Source: JAWXCB01 sp034440455
GTDB taxonomy: Bacteria; Bacteroidota; Bacteroidia; Chitinophagales; CAIOSU01
Reading direction: 5' to 3'
Length of the DNA: 64,000 nt
Assembly (NCBI GenBank): GCA_034440455.1
Contig: JAWXCB010000062.1
Coordinates: forward strand, 1-64,000
Shown: piece by piece, positions 9,254 to 17,002 of the stretch
Layout: each line of letters opens with the position of its first letter
Numbering within the stretch: the first letter of the stretch is position 1
Made by a program: the position numbers and the translations under genes
The notes under the pieces: model-generated
What the model saw: the letters and a program-made list of their open reading frames with translations, nothing else
The model's database searches: none
Told to the model about the DNA's origin: nothing

Positions 9254-9985
9254 CTACCATTTGCGGCTTTGTAGGGAAAGATGCGTGAGCAAGAGGAAAA
9301 TCACATTGAACGAGCCGAAGTAAATCAAATCACGCGTGTCGAGCACACCTTTGCTCACGGATGCATAATGCGCGTTGATGCCGATAGACTCAACGAGGTC
9401 ATCTGTTTTTGCATAAAACAAATCGAGCTTGCTCAAAAAATCGAATGCCATGTAAAAAAAGAAACACAGGAACACCGCAAGCACGAATGCCACAATCTGG
9501 TTGTTCGTAATCGAAGATGAAAAAATTCCAACGGAAACAAATGCAGAGCCGAGCAACAGCAAACCGATATAAGAGCCATACGTAGCGCCCGAGTCAATAT
9601 TTCCAATGGGCGAACCGAGTTGATAGATGGAGATGTAATAAATGATTGTTGGCAAAAGCGAGAACAGTACCATCGTGAGCGCTGCAAAATATTTTCCAAG
9701 AATAATTCCTGATTCTTTGAGTGGGCGCGTGGAGAGCAATTCAAACGTACCGCTGCTCAACTCTTCAGAAAACATACGCATTGTGATTGCGGGAATCAAA
9801 AACAAAAACACCCATGGCGCTGTGGTGAACAGACCATCCAATGTAGCATATCCATATTCAAGCACACTCGTGTCGGGAAAAATCCAAACGAAAAGCCCAA
9901 CTACAAGCAGGAATACAATCAAGGCAAGATAGCCGATGACGGAGCTGAAGAAAGCGTTGAGTTCTTTAAGGTAAATGGCAACCAA
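9254..9985 (-). CDS. gldF: Gliding-motility ABC transporter permease GldF
   Basis: A 243-residue inner-membrane permease with about six transmembrane helices, starting MVAIYLKELNAFFSSVIGYL, typical of the ABC-2 permease GldF. The motif PAITMRMFSEELSSGTFELL followed by TRPLKESGIILGKY is the conserved cytoplasmic loop of this family. It lies between gldA (14 bp upstream, across a degenerate repeat) and gldG (1 bp downstream), so the three genes are one operon. The family assignment is secure. Confidence 0.93.
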   Translation of the reverse strand: MVAIYLKELNAFFSSVIGYLALIVFLLVVGLFVWIFPDTSVLEYGYATLDGLFTTAPWVFLFLIPAITMRMFSEELSSGTFELLSTRPLKESGIILGKYFAALTMVLFSLLPTIIYYISIYQLGSPIGNIDSGATYGSYIGLLLLGSAFVSVGIFSSSITNNQIVAFVLAVFLCFFFYMAFDFLSKLDLFYAKTDDLVESIGINAHYASVSKGVLDTRDLIYFGSFNVIFLLLTHLSLQSRKW

Positions 9986-9988
9986 GGT

Positions 9989-10022
9989 AAGTTTGAAGTT
10001 TAAGGTTTAAAGTTTGAAGTTG
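9989..10022. repeat. AAGTTTGAAGTTTAAGG-type short tandem repeat at the gldA/gldF junction
   Basis: The junction holds imperfect tandem copies of a 6-8 base unit (AAGTTTGAAGTTTAAGG then AAAGTTTGAAGTT). It covers the 3' end and stop codon of gldA and the spacer to gldF, so the last GldA residues (SNFKP) are encoded in the repeat. Low-complexity spacers of this AACTTCAAACTTT type recur in Bacteroidota intergenic DNA; a function is not known. Confidence 0.6.
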
Positions 10023-10920
10023 TTAAGGACTTAAATACTTCCTCAAGGGATGACTCCTCCACTTTCAGTGTGAGCAGCGTCAGGTTATTTTCTTTCGCAT
10101 AGCGTGAAATTTCTTCGCGTAAATCGGTTTTGCCTTCCGCAAAGAGCATCCATTCTTTTCTTTCCTGCTTCGCGCTTTTCACGCCTTTAATTTTTTGCAA
10201 ACTCTCTGCTGATACATTTTCTTTAAACTCCACGCACACTGCAACGCTGCCTTTCGCGCGTTGCTGCAAATTATCAGTCGTATCATCTGCCACAAGTTTT
10301 CCTTTGCTGATGATAATCACACGGTCGCAAATTGCCTCCACTTCCTGCATGATGTGGGTGGAGAGGATCACCGTTTTTTCTTTTCCCAGCGATTGAATCA
10401 ACGCTCTGATTTCCAAAAGCTGGTTGGGGTCAAGTCCTGCTGTCGGCTCATCAAGAATCAACACTTCCGGGTTGTGCAGCATCGCCTGCGCAATACCGAC
10501 TCTTTGTTTATAGCCTTTTGAAAGCTGCCCGATTTTTTTTTTCGATTCGGGAGAAAGTCCCGTCACTTCGAGCATCTCACTGATTCTTGATTTTGACTCG
10601 TTACCCAACTTGTGTACACGCGCAACGAATTCCAAATACTCGCGCACATACATATCATAATAGAGCGGGTTGTTTTCCGGCAAATATCCAATGCGCTTTT
10701 TCACTTCCAGCGGCTGTTGCTGCATATCATGCCCGCATACGGTAACTGTTCCTTCACTCTGCGGAATGAAACCCGTAATGATTTTCATTGTGGTTGATTT
10801 CCCTGCGCCATTGGGTCCTAAAAAGCCAAGCACTTCACCCTTCTGCGCCTGAAACGAAATATCGTCAACCGCGCGTTGCGAGCCATAAAGTTTGGTGAGG
10901 TGGGAGATTTGGACGGACAT
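10000..10920 (-). CDS. gldA: Gliding-motility ABC transporter ATPase GldA
   Basis: A 306-residue ABC ATPase that powers the GldFG complex. It shows a Walker A GPNGAGKST (~35-43), Q-loop region, signature LSKGYKQRVGIAQAM (~133-147), Walker B VLILDEPTAGLDP (~155-167) and a switch His in STHIM. A ~90-residue C-terminal extension after the ATPase core is normal for GldA-type subunits. It is the first gene of the operon and has a TATTTTTG -7 box 16 bases upstream. The last residues are encoded in a low-complexity repeat, so the exact C-terminus may vary between strains. Confidence 0.95.
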   Translation of the reverse strand: MSVQISHLTKLYGSQRAVDDISFQAQKGEVLGFLGPNGAGKSTTMKIITGFIPQSEGTVTVCGHDMQQQPLEVKKRIGYLPENNPLYYDMYVREYLEFVARVHKLGNESKSRISEMLEVTGLSPESKKKIGQLSKGYKQRVGIAQAMLHNPEVLILDEPTAGLDPNQLLEIRALIQSLGKEKTVILSTHIMQEVEAICDRVIIISKGKLVADDTTDNLQQRAKGSVAVCVEFKENVSAESLQKIKGVKSAKQERKEWMLFAEGKTDLREEISRYAKENNLTLLTLKVEESSLEEVFKSLTTSNFKP

Positions 10921-10936
10921 TCAATTTAAAGCACGC

Positions 10937-10944
10937 CAAAAATA
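10937..10944 (-). promoter_or_regulatory. gldA operon promoter, -7 box TATTTTTG
   Basis: TATTTTTG on the minus strand fits TAnnTTTG and lies 16 bases upstream of the gldA ATG, predicting a short leader. No strong -33 TTTG is visible. Confidence 0.5.
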
Positions 10945-11039
10945 AGAAAGTGGAAAGCGATTAATCACCCAGCTTACCCTGCATTAAATTATAAAATCGG
11001 GCTTGAGCCGATTACTTTAACGAAAAACGATTTGCGGTA

Positions 11040-11984
11040 TCACAGACCGGGCATATAACGATTATGACCGCCTTCAGCATTTGCTGACTGAGTTTCAACT
11101 TCGGCAACTGGTTTATAGGCATACGCAGACTCGTGCTGCACAATTCTATTTACTGATGTTGCCGCCTCAGACAAGATTTTATTCTTGCTTTGGTAAGCAA
11201 CGCGCTTCGTCAGCTTCGGATGCGTAGATAATTTTTCCGCCAGCCACGACCAAAATCCTGCTTCTGTTTCATTTTGCTCGATGAATGCGCGCACATTTAC
11301 TTTTTTATACAGCTTCTTTCCTGATGCGAGCAACACCAAGCCGTTTATCGTTCCTTTCGGACTTACTGCCGCACCGATATTATCGCACGTATATTCACAG
11401 GCGCGTGAATATGCCATGCCGAGGAATGGGATAAACATAGCGGGAAACAGCAGCAACCGCTTCGAGAGGTGTTTGCGTTTGATATGTCCCAACTCATGTG
11501 CTATCACAAATTCAACGCTATCACGATTGCTCTCGTAGGCTTCTTCCAAGATGTCGGAATAAATCACGATGTAATCCGTTCCGAGAAAACGGGTGGCGAA
11601 GGCATTCAGCAATCCGCCTTGCTGTAGCAAATACACATCAGGAATTGATTCCATTTCAAGTTGCTGCGCCTGCTTCACAACACTGTTAAAAATATCGGGA
11701 AATTGTTCTTCGGTTATTTTCACCGCGTTGCCTTTTAAATATCCAATCAAAATGCCCCAATGGAGCATAATGAAAGACACAATCAGTACAATATAAAAAA
11801 CAATAGGTATCATCACCCACATGCTCATTTTACTGATGCTAATGATAATTGCGCCAAAGATAACGGCATACATGATTAAGCTGAAAATAAGCATGGTGCT
11901 GAAATAGAGTTTCTCTTTTGGATGAATTTGATAACTGACTCTGTTTGTCATAAAAAATTTGTTTGCAGGTTTTAAAACCTCCAT
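11040..11984 (-). CDS. M48 family metallopeptidase
   Basis: A 314-residue membrane-associated zinc protease. The catalytic HExxH is in FVIAHELGHIKRKHLSK (His, Glu, His), with a downstream zinc-ligand Glu probably in SRACEYTCDNIG. Two hydrophobic segments near the N-terminus (~35-85) are membrane helices. Related M48 proteins (HtpX, BepA/Oma1 types) act in membrane protein quality control; the substrate here is unknown. I chose the ATG at 11984 because a TTG seven codons upstream lies within or beside the likely promoter box AATCTTTG. It is single-gene and faces away from the IS scar. Confidence 0.9.
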   Translation of the reverse strand: MEVLKPANKFFMTNRVSYQIHPKEKLYFSTMLIFSLIMYAVIFGAIIISISKMSMWVMIPIVFYIVLIVSFIMLHWGILIGYLKGNAVKITEEQFPDIFNSVVKQAQQLEMESIPDVYLLQQGGLLNAFATRFLGTDYIVIYSDILEEAYESNRDSVEFVIAHELGHIKRKHLSKRLLLFPAMFIPFLGMAYSRACEYTCDNIGAAVSPKGTINGLVLLASGKKLYKKVNVRAFIEQNETEAGFWSWLAEKLSTHPKLTKRVAYQSKNKILSEAATSVNRIVQHESAYAYKPVAEVETQSANAEGGHNRYMPGL

Positions 11985-12046
11985 GAAAGTATTAAAATAT
12001 TCCAAAGATTCCTAACGATATACAAAAAAAGGAGGAGAGCAGCGGC

Positions 12047-12925
12047 TTAGAGAGCCATTTCCTTCACTGCCGGGAAATTCGGGTTTCGTCCCGCCATTCT
12101 GCGCGCGAATTCCTGGGGAGAGAATACTTTGAATTCGTAATCAAATGTTTTTACCCACTGTAGTCCGGCAGGCTCTTCGTGACAGTTGAAGCGGAAGAAG
12201 AACGTCTTATCGCAATGATACATGCGCACCTGCTTCTGCTCTGTCACAAAATCATAGAAAAAATACACCGGAGGAACTTCTTTCGGTACACAAATAACTT
12301 GCAGCGCGGTGCGCGTTTTGCCCGACAAGTTTGGAAACGACCAATGTACCATGCTGTCATCAAGTACAGCAACCTGCCCGGCTTTCATCACCAGCGGCTC
12401 AAAATATTGATGAATCAACTGGTCGTGCATGTCGGCAAACACATCGCCCATGTTTGGCGGGCGCACCCCATCAAACATATCCTGACTGCCGCGCAACACA
12501 CCCACCGTTCCGTTATGTTTATCTACATCCATTAAGGGTATCCATACCGAAACCGATTTATGCTCCGGCTCTTGTGAAAAAGAAGGGTTTTGATGAATGG
12601 GAACCGAACCGCTGAATTCGGGGCTTTTCTCAAAAATATTGATGAGCAGGGGCGTGTAGTTATTCAGCAGCGTGTCCATTTTAACCCCGATAAACTTCTG
12701 CACCCTGTCGAAGATGCGGCTTTTGTAAGCGTAGCCATTATTGAAAGTGCTTAACAAATATGGCGTGTCAATATGCACATCCCGCAGGTTGTGATTATCG
12801 TTTTCGCTGCGCGCAATTGTTATTAATTCGGCTATTTCCCCGAGTAAAAGAAAAGTTCTGCTCACAGCTACGCCATCCTTCCGAAGGTCGCTGTTTAGCG
12901 CGGGGTCATTTAGTATAGCTCGCAT
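12047..12925 (-). CDS. Phytanoyl-CoA dioxygenase (PhyH) family protein
   Basis: A 292-residue double-stranded beta-helix protein of the PhyH Fe(II)/2-oxoglutarate oxygenase family. Visible family marks are IHQNPSF (first iron-ligand motif, normally HxD), SVSVWIPLMDVDKHNGTVGVLRGSQ, the second His in DDSMVHWSFPNLSGKTR, and the Arg of that motif that binds 2-oxoglutarate. The first motif is H-Q-N: the codon is AAC, so the expected Asp ligand is Asn. This could weaken oxygenase activity, open a coordination site as in related halogenases, or be a natural variant. The gene stands alone next to the IS30 scar. The substrate is unknown. Confidence 0.85.
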   Translation of the reverse strand: MRAILNDPALNSDLRKDGVAVSRTFLLLGEIAELITIARSENDNHNLRDVHIDTPYLLSTFNNGYAYKSRIFDRVQKFIGVKMDTLLNNYTPLLINIFEKSPEFSGSVPIHQNPSFSQEPEHKSVSVWIPLMDVDKHNGTVGVLRGSQDMFDGVRPPNMGDVFADMHDQLIHQYFEPLVMKAGQVAVLDDSMVHWSFPNLSGKTRTALQVICVPKEVPPVYFFYDFVTEQKQVRMYHCDKTFFFRFNCHEEPAGLQWVKTFDYEFKVFSPQEFARRMAGRNPNFPAVKEMAL

Positions 12926-12945
12926 TTCGTAATTTTTTTTATTCC

Positions 12946-13191
12946 ATGAAATCAGCGCACGACAATGCTCCGCGCGCCTTGAAGGATAGTGAGCGCGGAA
13001 CCAATGAAAACTACAATAGGCTGCTCAGGCAATATTTCCCGAAAAAAACTTCCTTTGAACATCTCACCGAAGAAGACTTGAAAGCGGTGCAAGACAAACT
13101 CAACCACCGAGAAAGAAAACGATTAGGCTATCTGTCGCCTATTCAATATCTTCATTCCCTTTTACTCACCAAAGTTGCATTTGCAACTTGA
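12946..13191 (+). pseudogene. IS30-family transposase, C-terminal remnant
   Basis: Eighty-one codons match the end of IS30-family transposases: ERGTNENYNRLLRQYFPKK carries the last Glu of the DDE triad, and KLNHRERKRLGYLSPIQYL is the typical C-terminus. The N-terminal DNA-binding domain and the first two catalytic Asp residues are missing, and the Trp normally before ERGTNEN is lost, so the fragment cannot act. At its end is the 8-bp inverted repeat AAGTTGCA-TT-TGCAACTT (13172-13189). This is an insertion-sequence scar beside the toxin-antitoxin pair. Confidence 0.8.
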
Positions 13192-13414
13192 ATGTTGCGA
13201 TGAATTAGTAAGCATTCTCAGAGAATACGAAATCTCATGTTGTTCCATCTTTTCTGATAAATATGAATTTCAATTTTGCGGACAAAAATTCTGTATCCCT
13301 AACAAGCCATTTTTCTATGAAGATGATATTTGCAAATTGCCGGAAAAGTGCAATATTGGTCTTAATGACATTGAATATTTAATAGGAAGGAATCGAATGT
13401 ATGGCTATGTTTGA
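13175..13414 (+). CDS. Hypothetical protein, probably the 3' remnant of a disrupted gene
   Basis: A 79-codon open frame with six cysteines and balanced composition (CCDELVSILREYEISCCSIF, then FCIPNKPFFYEDD). It has no ATG; the only starts are TTG codons inside the end of the transposase remnant. I therefore read it as the tail of a gene cut by the insertion element rather than a complete gene. No family is recognised, and a chance open frame is not excluded. Confidence 0.3.
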   Translation: MHLQLECCDELVSILREYEISCCSIFSDKYEFQFCGQKFCIPNKPFFYEDDICKLPEKCNIGLNDIEYLIGRNRMYGYV

Positions 13415-13628
13415 TTTTACTTATTCCTGCTTTTGTTCTCTATATTCCTAATAGCTGGCGCGCGAGTTGCCCAAATATAATTCCCAAACCTCCTAAGTCA
13501 TGCGCTACTAAAGATACCGTTACGAAAACGAAGTCAGTACGCGCCCACCAATCCTAAATAAATTGCTGCCCCTCTTGCACCGATTTTTTATTTCAAACTT
13601 CCGTAGCTTTACCTAAACGATTCTTGTT

Positions 13629-13838
13629 ATGCTTGCTGCGAACAAACTGACTCAAATGCAATTGGAACTGCTGAAAAGTTTCAGGCATGTCACTGACGAA
13701 AAACAGTTGCAGGAAGTGAAGTCGTTGCTCAATTTTTATTTCCGCAAAAAATTAGACGCTGCCATCGGCAAGGAAGAAGAAGCCCGCAACTACACCGCAG
13801 CCATTTATAAAGAATGGCTGAGTAAATCTTCCAAGTAA
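13629..13838 (+). CDS. Putative antitoxin partner of the PIN toxin
   Basis: A 69-residue, highly charged helical protein (LTQMQLELLKSFRHVTDEKQLQEVKSLLNFYFRKKLDAAI). It ends 11 bp before the PIN-domain gene on the same strand. Small helical proteins of this kind regularly precede PIN RNases in Bacteroidota and are annotated as antitoxins by context. A DNA-binding motif is not obvious, so autoregulation is not claimed. The antitoxin role is inferred from the pairing. Confidence 0.7.
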   Translation: MLAANKLTQMQLELLKSFRHVTDEKQLQEVKSLLNFYFRKKLDAAIGKEEEARNYTAAIYKEWLSKSSK

Positions 13839-13849
13839 CTCCCCGCTCA

Positions 13850-14245
13850 GTGACTGTCGTTTTAGACACCAATTACTTCATCAGTTGCATCGGGAAGAAA
13901 TCGCCTTACAGAAATGTATTTGATGCCTTCCTTGAACAGCAATACACATTATGTGTTTCATCCGAAATGCTTTTAGAGTATGAAGAAAAGTTTTCAGAAT
14001 TCTGGGGCACGGAAGTAACGCACAACCTGCTTGGAGTTCTGCTGACAGCAGAAAACACTTCATTCTATGCGATTTACTATAACTTCCATCTTGTAGAAGG
14101 CGACACTGACGACAACAAGTTTTCCGACACCTACCTTTCGGCAGCAGCAGACCTCCTCGTAACTAACGACCGGCAACTTTTAGCATTGCGTAACAATGAT
14201 TTCCCACCCATCAGCGCTATAACCTTAGAACAGTTTCTGAACTAA
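13850..14245 (+). CDS. PIN-domain toxin (putative RNase)
   Basis: A 131-residue PIN nuclease, the ribonuclease part of a type II toxin-antitoxin pair. Acidic residues expected for Mg binding are present: Asp in VLDTNYF near the start, Glu in MLLEYEEKF (~residue 43), and the Asp cluster GDTDDNKFSDTYLSAAADLLVTNDRQLL, the signature of the PIN family with DDNKFxD. The start codon is GTG, chosen because MTVVLDTN fits the N-terminus of the family and there is no upstream in-frame ATG. It follows its likely antitoxin closely and may be translationally coupled. A target RNA is unknown. Confidence 0.85.
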   Translation: MTVVLDTNYFISCIGKKSPYRNVFDAFLEQQYTLCVSSEMLLEYEEKFSEFWGTEVTHNLLGVLLTAENTSFYAIYYNFHLVEGDTDDNKFSDTYLSAAADLLVTNDRQLLALRNNDFPPISAITLEQFLN

Positions 14246-14300
14246 TCGAAAACGGACAACTATAAACCGTTCCCTACCCTTCACAATTTAAGATACTCTT

Positions 14301-14308
14301 TATCTTTG
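14301..14308 (+). promoter_or_regulatory. glyS promoter, -7 box TATCTTTG
   Basis: TATCTTTG matches TAnnTTTG perfectly and ends only five bases before the glyS ATG. Transcription would start at or next to the start codon, so the mRNA is probably leaderless or nearly so. Confidence 0.6.
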
Positions 14309-14313
14309 CCGCC

Positions 14314-15858
14314 ATGAGCCAAACCGCTACACAAGAAGACGTTTTTAAAAGCATCATTTCACACTGCAAGGAGTATGGGTTTATTTTCCCCTCCAGCGAA
14401 ATCTATGACGGGCTGAGTGCCGTGTATGATTACGGTCCGTATGGGTATGAGCTGAAAAAGAACATTCAGGAGTTTTGGTGGAAGAGCATGGTGCAACTGC
14501 ATGAGAATATCGTGGGCATTGATGCCGCTATTTTCATGCACCCGAAAACGTGGAAGGCTTCGGGGCACGTGGATGCGTTTAACGACCCGCTGATTGATAA
14601 CAAAGATTCAAAGAAGCGCTACCGTGCCGATGTGCTGATTGAAAACGCGATGGATAAGATGCAGGCGAAGATTGACAAGGAAGTGGAGAAGGCGGAGAAG
14701 AAATTCGGTGATGCGTTTGATAAGGAGAAGTTTCTTGAAACGAATCCTAACGTGCTGCGCAACAAGCAGAAGATTGATGAAACGCAGGCGCGTTTTAAAA
14801 AGGCATTGGAGGAAAGTGATTTGGAGGCGCTGAAGCAAATCATTATTGATTTGGAAGTAGCGTGTGAAGTGAGCGGCTCGCGCAACTGGACGGATGTGCG
14901 GCAGTTCAATTTGATGTTTGCGACAGAAGTTGGCGCTGTTGCGGAAGGCTCTACCACAATTTATCTGCGCCCGGAAACTGCGCAGGGCATCTTTGTGAAC
15001 TTCCTCAACGTGCTGAATACTTCGCGCCAGAGAATTCCCTTTGGGATTGCGCAAGTAGGAAAAGCATTCAGAAATGAAATTGTGGCGCGTCAGTTTATTT
15101 TCCGCACACGCGAGTTTGAGCAGATGGAGATGCAATATTTTGTAAAACCGGGCGAGGAAATGCAGTGGTATAACCACTGGAAACAAATGCGCATGAAGTG
15201 GCATCGCTCTCTTGGTTTTCCGGAAGAGAAGTTGCGCTTCCTTGACCATTTGAAAACTGCGCACTACGCAAACGCGGCAGTGGATATTCAATTTGAATTT
15301 CCATTTGGGTTTAAAGAATTGGAAGGTATTCACTCACGCACTGATTTCGATTTAAAGAATCATCAAGAGTTGTCGGGCAAGAAGTTGCAATACTTTGATG
15401 CGGAAGAAAACAAAAGCTACATCCCTTATGTGGTGGAAACATCAGTCGGATTGAACCGCACGCTGCTTGCTGTGATTTCAAACGGTTACAAGGAAGAAAC
15501 TTTAGAAGACGGCTCAACGCGCGTGGTGATGAAAATTGTTCCGTTCCTTGCGCCAATTAAAGTGGCAGTGTTTCCGCTGATTAAAAAAGACGGCTTGCCG
15601 GAGAAAGCGCGCGAAATCATGGACAAGCTGAAGTTTGATTTCCAGTGTTTTTACGAAGAGAAAGACACGATTGGAAAACGCTACCGCAGACAAGATGCTA
15701 TCGGCACTCCTTATTGCATCACGATTGACCACCAGACATTAGAAGATAACCAAGTGACCATCCGCGAGCGCGACACGATGAAGCAAGAGCGGGTTGATAT
15801 TTCACGCGTGAATGAAATAGTAGCGCAGAAAGTGGATTGGAAGAAGGCAATCCTTTAA
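14314..15858 (+). CDS. glyS: Glycyl-tRNA synthetase (alpha2 type)
   Basis: A 514-residue class II aminoacyl-tRNA synthetase that charges tRNA-Gly. It shows the N-terminal family mark SEIYDGLSAVYDYGPYGYELKKNI, motif 1/2 segments (LRPETAQGIFVNF, then FRTREFEQMEMQYFV), motif 3 (YVVETSVGLNRTLLAVI) and a C-terminal anticodon-binding domain (~residue 415 on; APIKVAVFPLIKKDGL). It is of the homodimeric type used by Bacteroidota rather than the alpha2beta2 type. The gene stands at the left edge of the polysaccharide cluster and is not part of it by function. The assignment is secure. Confidence 0.97.
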   Translation: MSQTATQEDVFKSIISHCKEYGFIFPSSEIYDGLSAVYDYGPYGYELKKNIQEFWWKSMVQLHENIVGIDAAIFMHPKTWKASGHVDAFNDPLIDNKDSKKRYRADVLIENAMDKMQAKIDKEVEKAEKKFGDAFDKEKFLETNPNVLRNKQKIDETQARFKKALEESDLEALKQIIIDLEVACEVSGSRNWTDVRQFNLMFATEVGAVAEGSTTIYLRPETAQGIFVNFLNVLNTSRQRIPFGIAQVGKAFRNEIVARQFIFRTREFEQMEMQYFVKPGEEMQWYNHWKQMRMKWHRSLGFPEEKLRFLDHLKTAHYANAAVDIQFEFPFGFKELEGIHSRTDFDLKNHQELSGKKLQYFDAEENKSYIPYVVETSVGLNRTLLAVISNGYKEETLEDGSTRVVMKIVPFLAPIKVAVFPLIKKDGLPEKAREIMDKLKFDFQCFYEEKDTIGKRYRRQDAIGTPYCITIDHQTLEDNQVTIRERDTMKQERVDISRVNEIVAQKVDWKKAIL

Positions 15859-15919
15859 AACTTCATAAGTGGGACTTGCGCCAAGAAATTTATTCTCTTG
15901 AAGAAAGGGCAAAAAAGCA

Positions 15920-16924
15920 ATGAATTATATGCTTAACTCCGGAAGCGAGCAGCCCTTTAGCATGATGCCGGTAATTTCCATTGTAATGCCTGCTTACAAC
16001 GCAGAAAAATTCATAGTTCAGGCTATTGAATCTATTCTGCGTCAAACATATTCCAATCTTGAATTGCTAATTGCAGATGATGGCTCTAAAGATGGCACAC
16101 GAAAGATTATAGATGCTATCAATGACCCGAGAGTGAAGCGTTTTCATAACGCCCAAAATATGGGTTATCTGAAAACCTGCAACAAGCTGCTTGATTTATG
16201 TACAGGAAGTTTCATTGCTTTTCAGGATGCGGATGATTACTCTGATTTGACCCGTTTGGAAATGCAGATGAACGAGTTTATAAAGGATGCTGATTTAGCA
16301 GTTTGCGGAACAAATCTCACCGCAGTGCGCGAGAATGGCGAACCCATGTTTTGCTCAAACCATTTTTGCGACCATGCCACGATAAGAGATGAAATGCTGA
16401 ACGGAGTTTATTCCATGATTCCCAATTCGTTTCTTTTTAAAAGAGAAATCCTTGACACGGTTGGAAAGTATCATGAATACTGGGACAGGATAGGCGCGGA
16501 GGATTTCTATTGGACATGGCTCATCATGGAAAAGCATAAGCTGATGAATATTCCCCAGCCTCTTTATTACTATCGTTTTAATCCGAACAGCATCTGCGCG
16601 GATTGGAGCGACAACCGGAGAAAAAAACATAACGCTAACCTCCTACACTATCTTTTCAAAACAAGGCTTGAGACAGGCTCTGACCCGATTGAAAAGAAAG
16701 ACTGGGCGACATTGGATAAATTCATCGCGAAACTTGATGAGCCTTATACCAAAGAGCCTTCTTTATATTTTAATGAAATGGCAAAAAGGGATTTCTATTC
16801 CGGAAACAAAAAAAGAGCGCTGAAACTCATTTGGAGAGCAGTGAAAAGCGAGCCGCTCAAATCCGGAAATTACCGCGACTTATTTTACTACTTCAGGAAT
16901 GTTCCTCCTGAATCCACCTACTGA
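15920..16924 (+). CDS. Family 2 glycosyltransferase
   Basis: A 334-residue GT-A fold glycosyltransferase. The N-terminus has VISIVMPAYNAEKFIVQAIESIL, the nucleotide-binding DDGSKDGT at ~57 and the metal-binding DADD at ~108 (FIAFQDADDYSDLTR), all normal for GT2. The catalytic region includes IGAEDFYWTWLIMEKHK. It has no membrane segment, so it works in the cytoplasm on a lipid-linked acceptor. It is the first gene of the 16-28 kb surface-polysaccharide cluster. Sugar donor and acceptor cannot be read from sequence. The start may lie up to 16 residues later at MPVISIV. Confidence 0.9.
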   Translation: MNYMLNSGSEQPFSMMPVISIVMPAYNAEKFIVQAIESILRQTYSNLELLIADDGSKDGTRKIIDAINDPRVKRFHNAQNMGYLKTCNKLLDLCTGSFIAFQDADDYSDLTRLEMQMNEFIKDADLAVCGTNLTAVRENGEPMFCSNHFCDHATIRDEMLNGVYSMIPNSFLFKREILDTVGKYHEYWDRIGAEDFYWTWLIMEKHKLMNIPQPLYYYRFNPNSICADWSDNRRKKHNANLLHYLFKTRLETGSDPIEKKDWATLDKFIAKLDEPYTKEPSLYFNEMAKRDFYSGNKKRALKLIWRAVKSEPLKSGNYRDLFYYFRNVPPESTY

Positions 16925-17002
16925 CATAAACCCTAATTTCGTTGAAATACACGCAGATGTATTTTGCATGTGAATTTTCAGAATGACAAAGTCGCTGAAC
17001 GG

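Noticed and set aside
14608..15333. Long minus-strand frame opposite glyS
   Set aside because: A strong glyS on the other strand explains the codon bias; the frame has no family match.
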